Shown: positions 45,438 through 53,650 of the stretch, piece after piece
How the letters are laid out: every line of letters begins with the position of its first letter
Position numbering within the stretch: position 1 is the stretch's first letter
Source: Pseudonocardia oroxyli
GTDB taxonomy: Bacteria > Actinomycetota > Actinomycetes > Mycobacteriales > Pseudonocardiaceae
NCBI RefSeq assembly: GCF_900102195.1
Contig: NZ_FNBE01000005.1
Span: forward strand, 173,649-237,648
Length of the DNA stretch: 64,000 nucleotides
Reading direction: 5' to 3'
Program-made: the position numbers and the translations under genes
The notes under the pieces: generated by a model
What the model was told of the DNA's origin: nothing
The model's database searches: none
The model's input: the letters and a program-made list of their open reading frames with translations, nothing else

Positions 45438-46124
45438 TCAGCCGCGCAGCCCGAGCTGGTCCAGCAGCCGGTCCTCGATCCGGTCCAGCTCGCTCCCGAC
45501 CGCGCGGAACGCCGTGCGCCGCCGGGGGGTCGGCATCTGCTCCGCCGCGCGCACCGCGAGCGCCAGGTCCGCCAGCCGCGGCCGGGTCTCCTGGGCGAAC
45601 GCGCGGCCCGCCGCGTCGCCGGTCGCCTCGACCTCGGTCAGCGCCTCGCCCGCCCGGGACAGCCGGGCGTGCAGCGCGCCGCCGCGGCCGGTGAAGCGGC
45701 CGAGCTGGTCGGCGGGGACGCCGAGGCGCCGGGACCGGTAGGTGTCCCAGGACGCGCGGGCGACCCCGGCCGCGGCGATGCCGTAGGGCAGCAACAGCGG
45801 GGCCACCGCCTTGCCGACCGCGAGCACCCGCTTGGTCTGCGCGCTGGTCAGGTCCTTGGGTGCCGCGGTGCCCGCCTCCTTGGCCAGCGCCTTCTGCGCC
45901 TTGGTCGCCGTCCGGCGGGCCTTCTTGTTCGCCTTGCGGCCGACCTTGTCGCTGGTCGCGGCCTCGACGGCCGCGAGCGCGGTGCCTGCCGCCCGGCTGA
46001 CCCGGTCCCCGGCCTGCTCGGCGGTCTTGCGTGCCTTGGCCGCGCTCTTCGTCGCGGCCTTCTCGGTGCGGGCGGCCGCCTTCGCCGCCTTCCGCCTCGC
46101 TCGGTCCGACGAGCTCCGCGCCAT
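45438..46124 (-). CDS. DUF6474-like protein with Lys/Ala-rich N terminus
   Basis: 228 residues. The first about 95 are Lys/Arg/Ala-rich (MARSSSDRARRKAAKAAART, KARKTAEQAGDRVSRAAG, NKKARRTATKAQKALAKEAG), similar in composition to histone H1-like tails. The remainder is a conserved actinobacterial domain (VLAVGKAVAPLLLPYGIAAA, WDTYRSRRLGVPADQLGRFT, AEQMPTPRRRTAFRAVGSEL). Naming as DUF6474 is from memory of the family; function unknown. Nucleic-acid binding by the tail is possible. Confidence 0.68.
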   Translation of the reverse strand: MARSSSDRARRKAAKAAARTEKAATKSAAKARKTAEQAGDRVSRAAGTALAAVEAATSDKVGRKANKKARRTATKAQKALAKEAGTAAPKDLTSAQTKRVLAVGKAVAPLLLPYGIAAAGVARASWDTYRSRRLGVPADQLGRFTGRGGALHARLSRAGEALTEVEATGDAAGRAFAQETRPRLADLALAVRAAEQMPTPRRRTAFRAVGSELDRIEDRLLDQLGLRG

Positions 46125-46342
46125 GGTGTCCCGTGCCTCCCGCTCCGTGACCGTTTCCGGTGATCGGGGCGAGACTAGTGCCCCGTCGCAGAAGGGTCGT
46201 GCCGGAACCGGCGGATCCAGCCGCTCGTGGCCGAGGCGCCGCCGAGTGCGGTGCCACCCTCCTGCGACGAGGCACCGCGGCCTGGCTCGTCGTGGCCTGC
46301 GCGGAGTTGTCGGTGTCGGTCTCTACCCTCCAAGGCGTGACG

Positions 46343-48028
46343 GTGTCGATCAGGGGGACGATCAGCGGGTCGGGCCCGGGCGCCCCGGTGGGGGTCCCGG
46401 TGCTCGATGCCGCGGCGACCACCCGCTGCCGCCGCCGGGTCCACCTCGACCACGACCCCGCGGCGGGCGACTCCCCGCGCGCGCTCCCGGACCCGGCGAT
46501 CGAGCAGCGCCGGGCGGATGCGCGTGAGCACCGCGCCCACATCGCCACAGCGCTGGCCGCGGATCAGCCGCAGGCCTGGCACTCCGTGCCGGAGGAGGGC
46601 ACCTCACGCGAGCGCGCGCGCCGCACGGAGGAGCTCGTCGCGGCCGGTGCGGGCCTGATCGGCGGGGCCGTGCTGCCGCTGGACCGGGCGGGGCGGCGCG
46701 GCTCGGCGGAGCTGTTGGTCCGGGTGCCCGGCGGGTACCTGCCGGTCGTCGTCGTCCGGCACCGGATCACCGATCCCGGCACCGGCGCGCTCACCGCGCC
46801 GCTGGCCACGCCCTTCCCCGCGGCCGCGCGGCCGGACACCGAGCGCAAGGTCCGGTCCCAGCCCCGCGACCTGCTGCGGCTGGCACACCTGCTGCGCATG
46901 CTGCAGTCCGCGGGCTGGGCCCCGGAGGACGCAGGCCTGGGCGGCGTGATCGGCCTGGATGCGGACGTCGTGGTGTGGCACGACCTGCGGGCCGGGCACT
47001 GGCCGGGGGAACGCAGCACCCTCGGCGAGTACGACGAGCGGTTCGCCGACCGCGCGGCCGTCGCGCTGGCCGCGGCCACCGGCGCCGCGCCGCTGGCCGA
47101 GCCCTCCCGGATCCTGGAGTGCCGGCGCTGCCCGTGGTGGCCGACCTGCGAGGCCGTGCTCGAGGAGCGGCGGGACGTGAGCCTCGTCGTGCGCGGGGAC
47201 ACCGCCACGGCGCTCAAGGAGATCGGCGTCGGCACGGTCGACGAGCTGGCCGCGCTGGACCCGGCCCACGAGCCGGTGCCCATGCCCGGCATGCCCTTCG
47301 CGGACGCGGTGGCGCTGGCCCGCGCCCGACTGCGCGGGCTCGCCGTGGTGCGCCGGGTTCCGCAGGTGCCGGTCCTGCGGGCGGACGTCGAGGTGGACGT
47401 CGACATGGAGAGCTTCGGCGAGTCCGGCGCCTACATGTGGGGGGTGCAGCTGTCCTACCCGGGCGGGATCCGCCCCGGGGACGCGCCGGAGGGCTACCGG
47501 GCCTTCGCCACCTGGGACCCGGTCCCCACCCCGGACGAGGGGCGCTCGTTCGGCGAGTTCTGGACCTGGCTGTCCGGGATCCGGGCGGCCGCCGCCGCGA
47601 GCGGTCGCACCTTCGCCGCCTACTGCTACAACGAGCAGGCGGAGAACCGCTGGCTGCTGTCCTCGGCGCAGCGGTTCTCGGGCATGCCGGGGGTGCCGCC
47701 GGTCGCGCAGGTGCAGGAGTTCATCGCGGCGGACACGTGGGTGGACCTGTTCGCCGTGGTCAACGAGTGGTTCCTGTGCGCCCAGGGCAAGGGGCTCAAG
47801 AAGATCGCCCCCGTCGCGGGGTTCACCTGGCGGGACCCGGAGGCGGGTGGGGAGAACTCCATGCGCTGGTACCGGGACGCGGTGGGGATGGACGGGGCCG
47901 AGCCGGACGCGGCGCAGCGCGAGCGGCTCATCGGCTACAACACCGACGACGTGCTGGCCACCAAGGCCTTGCGGGAGTGGATGACCGGCGCGGCCCTGAC
48001 CGAGGTGCCCCTGGCGAGCGAGCTGTGA
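46343..48028 (+). CDS. TM0106-family RecB-like nuclease with RNase H-like domain
   Basis: 561 residues from GTG 46343 (AAGG 8 nt upstream; GTG 46337 is an alternative). The N-terminal part carries Cys29 and, further on, Cys260-x2-Cys263-x5-Cys269 (LECRRCPWWPTCE), the four-cysteine pattern that holds an Fe-S cluster in RecB/Cas4/AddB nucleases. The C-terminal half contains VDVDMESFGESGAYMWGVQL, YCYNEQAENRWL and IGYNTDDVLATKAL, acidic motifs of an RNase H-fold 3'-5' exonuclease. Likely a DNA-processing enzyme. GTGA overlap with the ogt-type gene suggests a repair unit. Confidence 0.82.
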   Translation: MSIRGTISGSGPGAPVGVPVLDAAATTRCRRRVHLDHDPAAGDSPRALPDPAIEQRRADAREHRAHIATALAADQPQAWHSVPEEGTSRERARRTEELVAAGAGLIGGAVLPLDRAGRRGSAELLVRVPGGYLPVVVVRHRITDPGTGALTAPLATPFPAAARPDTERKVRSQPRDLLRLAHLLRMLQSAGWAPEDAGLGGVIGLDADVVVWHDLRAGHWPGERSTLGEYDERFADRAAVALAAATGAAPLAEPSRILECRRCPWWPTCEAVLEERRDVSLVVRGDTATALKEIGVGTVDELAALDPAHEPVPMPGMPFADAVALARARLRGLAVVRRVPQVPVLRADVEVDVDMESFGESGAYMWGVQLSYPGGIRPGDAPEGYRAFATWDPVPTPDEGRSFGEFWTWLSGIRAAAAASGRTFAAYCYNEQAENRWLLSSAQRFSGMPGVPPVAQVQEFIAADTWVDLFAVVNEWFLCAQGKGLKKIAPVAGFTWRDPEAGGENSMRWYRDAVGMDGAEPDAAQRERLIGYNTDDVLATKALREWMTGAALTEVPLASEL

Positions 48029-48549
48029 CGCGCCTGAGCTGGTCCGTGGTCCCGGCGCCGGGTCCGCTGGGGGCGTTGACGGTCGGCAGCTCACCGACCG
48101 GGCTGTGCCTCGTCACGTGGGGCGCCGATCCCGAGCGGGTGGGCGTCGCGGCCGCACGGCTGGAGCTGGAGCCGGTCGAGGGCCCCAGCGCCGCCGCGGA
48201 GCAGGTCGCGGAGTACCTCGCCGGGGAGCGCAGGCGGTTCGACGTGCCGCTGGACTGGCGGCTCACCCACGGCACCCAGCGCACGGTGCTGCAGACCCTG
48301 TTCCGGGCCGTCCCGTTCGGCAGCACCACGACCTACGCCGAGCTCGCGGACGCGAGCGGGGCGTACGAGGGCCACGGCTACACGGCGGCCCGGGGGGTCG
48401 GCTCGATCATGGGCTCCAACCCGATCCCGGTCGTCGTGCCCTGCCACCGGGTCATGGCGGCGGGCGGTCTCGGCGGGTTCGGCGGCGGCCTGCCCACCAA
48501 GGAGTGGCTGCTGGCCCACGAGGGCGTGCTGGCCCCCACCCTCTTCTAG
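48025..48549 (+). CDS. ogt: methylated-DNA-[protein]-cysteine S-methyltransferase
   Basis: 174-residue suicide enzyme that moves the alkyl group from O6-alkylguanine to Cys140. The active-site motif PVVVPCHRVM is intact, preceded by SIMGSNPIPV; FGSTTTYAELA forms the helix-turn-helix start. It resembles Ogt rather than the Ada fusion. GTG start overlaps the nuclease stop (GTGA). The gene ends in a large inverted repeat shared with the convergent YceI gene. Confidence 0.94.
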   Translation: MTRLSWSVVPAPGPLGALTVGSSPTGLCLVTWGADPERVGVAAARLELEPVEGPSAAAEQVAEYLAGERRRFDVPLDWRLTHGTQRTVLQTLFRAVPFGSTTTYAELADASGAYEGHGYTAARGVGSIMGSNPIPVVVPCHRVMAAGGLGGFGGGLPTKEWLLAHEGVLAPTLF

Positions 48550-48609
48550 CCGAGATGAACGTCAGGGCGATTCCAGGTGCCCTCGGATCGCCCTGACGGT
48601 CATCTCGGC
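48549..48609. terminator. 23-bp inverted repeat between convergent genes
   Basis: Arms 48549-48571 and 48587-48609 pair over 23 bp with a single mismatch and a 15-nt loop. The left arm begins at the last base of the ogt stop, and the right arm ends 8 nt before the YceI gene stop. Likely a two-way terminator. Confidence 0.7.
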
Positions 48610-48617
48610 GGGAGGCC

Positions 48618-49415
48618 CTAGCCGCGGACCGCCTGGATGTCGATGTCGATCCGCAGCGTGCGGCCGATCGCCAGGACGCCGGCGAGGACGCTCTGGTTCC
48701 ACGCCATGGTGAAGTCGTCCCGGGAGATCTCGGTGGTCGCCTCGAAGGCCGCCCTGGTGCCGCCCCAGAGGTCCGGGCCGGTGCCGCGGTAGCGCACGTC
48801 GAGCGCGACCGGCGCGCTCACCCCCTTGAGGGTGAGCACCCCGTCGACCCGCCAGTGCCGGGTGTCGAGCCTGGTCAGGCCGTCGGACTTGAAGGTGATC
48901 TCCGGGTAGGCCGCCACGTCGAGGAAGTCCGGGGAGCGCAGGTGCGTGTCCCGGTCGGCGTCGTCGGAGTCGACGGCGCCGGGGTCGATGACGACCTCGA
49001 CCGAGCTGTTCTCCAGCGGGTCCGCCACCTGGATGTGCCCGGAGAACGACCGCAGCCTGCCGTGGATGCGGCTCATCCCCAGGTGCAGCGCGGTGGCGCG
49101 GATGGACGAGTGGTGCGGGTCGATGGCCCAGGTGCCGGGCGCGGGCAGCACGTCCCCGCCCACCCGGGGGAGCTCCAGCACCCCGAGGGTCGCGCGGCCG
49201 CCGGAGGCCGCGACGGTGCGGGCCGCGGGCTCGTGGCCCGCCGCCGCGGCGATCACCGTGTACGGGCCGTCCGCCAGCCCCGCGAGGACGAACCCGCCGT
49301 CCTCGCGGCTCGTGGTCCGCCCCTGCTGCACGCCGGTCGCGTCGACGGCGGTGAGGGTGCCGCCGGTGACGGGCCACCCGTCGGGGGTCATGAGCCTGCC
49401 GGTCACGTCTGTCAC
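48618..49415 (-). CDS. YceI-domain protein with N-terminal carboxypeptidase-regulatory-like domain
   Basis: 265 residues. Residues 1-90 form a transthyretin-like CarboxypepD_reg domain (VTGRLMTPDGWPVTGGTLTA, DGGFVLAGLADGPYTVIAAA). Residues 95-263 are a YceI lipocalin-like barrel (GTWAIDPHHSSIRATALHLG, YPEITFKSDGL, WRVDGVLTLKGVSAPVALDV), which binds polyisoprenoid-type ligands in relatives. There is no signal peptide. It starts 34 nt after the MFS gene whose C terminus carries the same regulatory-like domain, so they form an operon. Confidence 0.87.
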   Translation of the reverse strand: MTDVTGRLMTPDGWPVTGGTLTAVDATGVQQGRTTSREDGGFVLAGLADGPYTVIAAAAGHEPAARTVAASGGRATLGVLELPRVGGDVLPAPGTWAIDPHHSSIRATALHLGMSRIHGRLRSFSGHIQVADPLENSSVEVVIDPGAVDSDDADRDTHLRSPDFLDVAAYPEITFKSDGLTRLDTRHWRVDGVLTLKGVSAPVALDVRYRGTGPDLWGGTRAAFEATTEISRDDFTMAWNQSVLAGVLAIGRTLRIDIDIQAVRG

Positions 49416-49449
49416 GAGGCCGCCTCCGCGGGAGTGAGTGCGTCGGCGG

Positions 49450-52134
49450 TCATTTCTGCACGACCTCCTGCGCGGGTGCCGGGAACTGGACGTCGGTCTC
49501 GGTCACCCCGCCCGCGCCGATCTGCACGACGGTCGCCACCGGCGCGTACCCGCTGGCCGTGAGCGTGTAGGTGCCGCCGGGCAGGTCCTCGAAGGTGAAC
49601 GTGCCGTCCGGGGCCGTGACGGTCGAGGCCACGACCGCGCCGTCCGCGTCGATCAGGGTGGCGAGGGCCTCGGGGACGCCGCGGCCGTCGCTGGCCGCGA
49701 CGACGGTCCCGGTCAGCCGGGCCCGCTGCGGCAGCGTGATGTCGTGGTCGGTGGTCGCCCCCGTCCGCAGCTCCACCGACGAGGCGACGGGTGCGAACCC
49801 GGGCCCGGTCGCGGTCAGCGTGTACCGGCCCTCCGGCACCCCCTCGAGGCGGTAGCGGCCCGCCTCGTCCGGGCGTCCGGTGGCGGCGACGTCTCCGCGG
49901 GCGTCGATCAGGGCGAGGGTCGCCTCGGAGACCGGGGCGCCGTCACCCGCCCGCACCGTGCCGCGCACGGCGGAGGCGCCTGCGAGCGGGACGTCGTGGC
50001 GGACGGGACGGTCCGCCACCGCCACCATGGACGCGTAGGGCGGGAACGCGCCGCTGGTCGCCACGATCAGGTAGGTCCCGCCGTGCTCCAGCGGGATCCG
50101 GTAGGCGCCGTCGGGCCCGGTGACCGTGCGGCCCTCCTGGTGGCCCGCCGGGTCGGTGAGGGTCACCACGGCGTCCGCGAGGCCGGTGCCGTCCGCGCGG
50201 TGGACGATGCCCGTCACCTCGGGGCCGTCCCCGGTCGCGGTGTCGGGGCCGGGCTGCGCGGCAGGCAGCCCGCCGCCGAGCGCGTGGCGCCCGCGGATGG
50301 TCGCGGAGCCGTTGCTGGTGCCGTTGGTGGCGGCCCCGACGGGTGCGGCGAAGGGGTCCGGCGCCGACCGCGGGGTGGGCGAGGGCGGCACCGGGGCGGG
50401 GTGCTCCTGGGGGTCGAACGGCGAGGCCGCGGCCGCCGCCTCCGCGCTCTCGACGGCGGGCATCGCTGCGGCCTCCTCGGCCAGCCGGGCCTGGGCGCCG
50501 GACATGGTGCGCAACGGCAACTCCTTGATGAACAGCACGAACACGAACGCCAGGAACATCACCATCGCCGCCACGAGGAAGGCGAGGGTCATCGAGTCGG
50601 TGAAGCCGACCAGGAACGGCCGGGCCAGCCCGGGGTCGATCTGCTGCAGGAACGCGGAGTCGCTGAGCACGCCGGACGCGGCCGACAGGTCACCGGATTG
50701 CGCGCCCTGCAGGACCTGGGCGTTGGCGGGGTTCGCGATCACCGCGGGATCGGCGGCCGCGGCCCGGAAGACCTGGCCCGCGTCGCCCTGGAACGCGGCG
50801 GTGATCTTGTCGCCCACCGTGGAGAACAGGATGGACAGGAAGATGGCCGTGCCGAGCGTGCCACCCATCTGCCGGAAGAACGTCGACGACGCCGTGGCCA
50901 CGCCCATGTCGCGCGCGGGCACCGCGTTCTGCACGGCCAGCACCAGGGTCTGCATGCAGCAGCCCAGCCCGAGGCCGAACATCGCCATCAGCAGGTCGAG
51001 CTCCCACAGCGGGATGTCCCAGGTGACGAGGAAGTGCAGCAGCAGCATCGCGCCGACCATCAGGGCGGTGCCGATGATCGGGAAGATCTTGTAGCGCCCG
51101 GTCCGGGAGGTGACCTGGCCGGACACGATCGACGCCACCATGATCCCGGCGACGAGCGGCAGCATCAGGAAGCCGGACTCGGTGGGGCTCGCGCCGCGCA
51201 CGATCTGCAGGAACTGGGGCAGCAGCGCGATGCCGCCGAACATCCCCATGCCGAGGATGATCCCGGCCGCGCTGCTCAGGCTGAACACGCCGTTGCGGAA
51301 CAGCCGCAGCGGGATCAGCGCGTCGTCGCCGATGCCCCGCTCGCAGAAGTAGAACAGGATCAGCCCGATGGCGCCGATGATGTAGCAGCCGATGGCCCGG
51401 TCGGAGTCCCAGCCCCACTCACGGCCCTGCTCGGCCACGATCAGCAGCGGGACGAGGCCGATGGCCAGCGTCAGGGCGCCCGGCCAGTCGATCTTGTGGG
51501 GGCGCTTGACGTGCGGGACGTTCAGCACCCGGGCCACGACGAACAGGGCCACGAGCCCGATCGGCACGTTGACCAGGAAGATCCAGCGCCAGCCGTCGAT
51601 GCCCGCGATCTCGGGCTGGCCCGAGAACAGCCCGCCGATGACCGGGCCGAGCACGCTCGACGTGCCGAACACGGCGAGGATGTAGCCCTGGTAGCGGGCC
51701 CGCTCCCGCGGCGGCACGATGTCGCCCAGGATCGTCAGGGCCAGCGAGAACAGGCCGCCCGCGCCGAGGCCCTGTACGGCCCGGAAGCCCGCGAGCATGT
51801 ACATCGAGGTGGCGAACGTGCAGAGCACGGAGCCCACGATGAAGATCGTGATCGCGGTGAGGAACAGCGGCTTGCGGCCGTAGATGTCCGAGAGCTTGCC
51901 GTAGAGCGGCGTGGTGATCGTGCCGGTGATGAGGAACGCGGTGGTGGCCCAGGCCTGCTGGGACAGCCCGCCGAGATCGTCGGCGATGGTGCGGATCGCC
52001 GTCGCCACGACCGTCTGGTCGAGGGCGGCGAGGAACATCCCGAGCGCGAGTCCGACCAGGATCGTCACGATCTGTCGATGGGTCAGCTCACCGCCTCGGT
52101 CCGGGGCGACGGTGGCTGTACTCGGTGCAGTCAA
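49450..52134 (-). CDS. MFS (DHA2, 14-helix) transporter fused to carboxypeptidase-regulatory-like domains
   Basis: 894 residues. About 1-520 form an EmrB/QacA-type drug:H+ antiporter with ALGMFLAALDQTVVATAIRT, the GKLSDIYGRKPLFL loop and VFGTSSVLGPVIGGLFSG. After a Pro/Ala linker (about 540-620) come three CarboxypepD_reg-like domains (for example TGIVHRADGTGLADAVVTLT, GTVRAGDGAPVSEATLALID, TGTVVAASDGRGVPEALATL). TTG at 52132-52134 is taken as start, with AAAGGA 7 nt upstream; the long open frame upstream is not transporter-like. Substrate unknown. The C-terminal domains may contact the wall or another protein. Confidence 0.88.
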   Translation of the reverse strand: MTAPSTATVAPDRGGELTHRQIVTILVGLALGMFLAALDQTVVATAIRTIADDLGGLSQQAWATTAFLITGTITTPLYGKLSDIYGRKPLFLTAITIFIVGSVLCTFATSMYMLAGFRAVQGLGAGGLFSLALTILGDIVPPRERARYQGYILAVFGTSSVLGPVIGGLFSGQPEIAGIDGWRWIFLVNVPIGLVALFVVARVLNVPHVKRPHKIDWPGALTLAIGLVPLLIVAEQGREWGWDSDRAIGCYIIGAIGLILFYFCERGIGDDALIPLRLFRNGVFSLSSAAGIILGMGMFGGIALLPQFLQIVRGASPTESGFLMLPLVAGIMVASIVSGQVTSRTGRYKIFPIIGTALMVGAMLLLHFLVTWDIPLWELDLLMAMFGLGLGCCMQTLVLAVQNAVPARDMGVATASSTFFRQMGGTLGTAIFLSILFSTVGDKITAAFQGDAGQVFRAAAADPAVIANPANAQVLQGAQSGDLSAASGVLSDSAFLQQIDPGLARPFLVGFTDSMTLAFLVAAMVMFLAFVFVLFIKELPLRTMSGAQARLAEEAAAMPAVESAEAAAAASPFDPQEHPAPVPPSPTPRSAPDPFAAPVGAATNGTSNGSATIRGRHALGGGLPAAQPGPDTATGDGPEVTGIVHRADGTGLADAVVTLTDPAGHQEGRTVTGPDGAYRIPLEHGGTYLIVATSGAFPPYASMVAVADRPVRHDVPLAGASAVRGTVRAGDGAPVSEATLALIDARGDVAATGRPDEAGRYRLEGVPEGRYTLTATGPGFAPVASSVELRTGATTDHDITLPQRARLTGTVVAASDGRGVPEALATLIDADGAVVASTVTAPDGTFTFEDLPGGTYTLTASGYAPVATVVQIGAGGVTETDVQFPAPAQEVVQK

Positions 52135-52293
52135 CGCAGGGTCCTTTACCTTCTCTTTGCATGTAGCACGCAATGAGTATCGGTGGCCAGGATGCGCCTT
52201 TGCGGGGACGGTGCGCAAACGGGTTCCGGGTGATCCGGACGACCCCGCGTCTGTGGGAGAGTGGGAACCCGCCGAGCGAGGAGGGGCCGAGGC

Positions 52294-52752
52294 ATGGTGC
52301 GCAAGACCGTCACCGCGGGCGACGGGCGGACCTGGGAGGTCTCGCGGCACATCGAGTGGTCCGTGCCCGCGGTCGGCGACGAGTTCGAGCACGACGTCGA
52401 CGGTGGCCGCGGAGCCGTCGTCATGGTCGTCTGCGCGTTGATCGTGTTCGGCGTGGTGATCGTCGCCTGGCCGCTGCTCACCCAGTCCCGGCTGCACGTG
52501 CCGCTGTTCTACTGGCTGTTCGCCCTGGTCATCCTGGGTTTCTTCCCCGTCCGCTGGTACCTGCGCAGGCCGTGGACGATCGTCGCGAAGACGGACGGGC
52601 ACTACAACTCCGACGCCAAGCAGGAACACTGGGTCGGCAAGGTCCGCGGCGTCGGCAAGGCCCAGGAGGAGATGCGCGTGGTGCTCCTGTCGCTGCGCCA
52701 GCGCGGCACCCCGGGCCACGCCGACACCCCCCTGCAGCCGGACACCAACTAG
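52294..52752 (+). CDS. conserved actinobacterial membrane protein
   Basis: 152 residues: a cytoplasmic start MVRKTVTAGDGRTWEVSRHI, two membrane helices (about 48-70 and 80-100, GAVVMVVCALIVFGVVIVAW and VPLFYWLFALVILGFFPVRW), the RRPWTIVAKT motif and a polar tail (WVGKVRGVGKAQEEMRVVLL). A similar protein is widespread in mycobacteria and Pseudonocardiaceae. Function unknown. The Fpg/Nei gene begins 10 nt later, and the intergenic spacer behind the MFS gene holds its promoter. Confidence 0.72.
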   Translation: MVRKTVTAGDGRTWEVSRHIEWSVPAVGDEFEHDVDGGRGAVVMVVCALIVFGVVIVAWPLLTQSRLHVPLFYWLFALVILGFFPVRWYLRRPWTIVAKTDGHYNSDAKQEHWVGKVRGVGKAQEEMRVVLLSLRQRGTPGHADTPLQPDTN

Positions 52753-52762
52753 GGGGACCGAC

Positions 52763-53644
52763 ATGCCCGAGCTCCCCGAGGTCGAGGCGCTCGCCCAGCA
52801 CTTGCGCGACCACGCGCTCTACCGCCCGGTCGCGCGGGTCGACGTGGCGAGCATGAGCGTGCTCAAGACCTTCGACCCGCCGGTGTCCGCGCTGGTCGGG
52901 CGGGTGGTCACCGGGGCGTCGCGGTTCGGGAAGTTCCTCTCGGTGGACTTCGAGGACCGGCCGGACGCGGGCCCCCTGCACCTGGTCACCCACCTCTCGC
53001 GGGCGGGATGGCTGCGCTGGCACGAGCAGGCGTCGAGCACACCGCCGAAGCCCAGCGGGCGCGGTCCGCTCGCCCTGCGGGTGCACCTCGACGCCGTCGG
53101 CGGGCCCGGGTTCGACCTCACCGAGGCGGGCACGCAGAAGCGGCTCGCCGTCTACCTGGTCCCGGACGTCTCGCAGGTCCCGGGCATCGCCCGCCTGGGG
53201 CCGGACGCGCTGGACCTCTCGCGGGAGGCGTTCGGGGAGCTGCTCGCCGGGCGCTCCGAGCGGATCAAGAACCTGATCGTGGACCAGAAGGTGCTCGCCG
53301 GCATCGGCAACGCCTACTCGGACGAGATCCTGCACACCGCCAAGCTCTCGCCCTACGCCGTCTCCGGGCGGCTCACGGCGGAGAAGGTCGACGCCCTCTA
53401 CGCGGCGATGCGCGGGGTGCTGACGGACGCCGTCGAGCGCTCCGTGGGGCAGGGCGCGGCCTCGCTGAAGGGCGAGAAACGCTCGGGGCTGCGCGTGCAC
53501 GCCCGCACCGGCCTGCCCTGCCCGGTGTGCGGGGACACCGTGCGGGAGGTGTCCTTCGCCGATCGGTCGTTCCAGTACTGTCCGACCTGCCAGACCGGCG
53601 GCAAACCCCTCGCCGACCGGAGGTTCTCCAGACTGGTGAGGTGA
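52763..53644 (+). CDS. Fpg/Nei family DNA glycosylase
   Basis: 293 residues. It starts MPELPEVEALAQHL, with the catalytic Pro2 and Glu3 exposed after Met removal. LSRAGWLRWHE, GIGNAYSDEILHTAKLSPY (helix-two-turn-helix) and the C-terminal zinc finger C-x2-C-x16-C-x2-C (CPVCGDTVREVSFADRSFQY then CPTC) follow. It removes oxidised bases and nicks DNA. Which of Fpg or Nei is meant cannot be set with certainty. GGGGGA lies about 7 nt before ATG. Confidence 0.92.
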   Translation: MPELPEVEALAQHLRDHALYRPVARVDVASMSVLKTFDPPVSALVGRVVTGASRFGKFLSVDFEDRPDAGPLHLVTHLSRAGWLRWHEQASSTPPKPSGRGPLALRVHLDAVGGPGFDLTEAGTQKRLAVYLVPDVSQVPGIARLGPDALDLSREAFGELLAGRSERIKNLIVDQKVLAGIGNAYSDEILHTAKLSPYAVSGRLTAEKVDALYAAMRGVLTDAVERSVGQGAASLKGEKRSGLRVHARTGLPCPVCGDTVREVSFADRSFQYCPTCQTGGKPLADRRFSRLVR

Positions 53645-53650
53645 CGCGCT

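Noticed and set aside
49438..52176. 912-residue plus-strand frame opposite the MFS gene
   Set aside because: His/Arg/Gly-rich antisense translation; the minus-strand transporter is clearly the coding strand.
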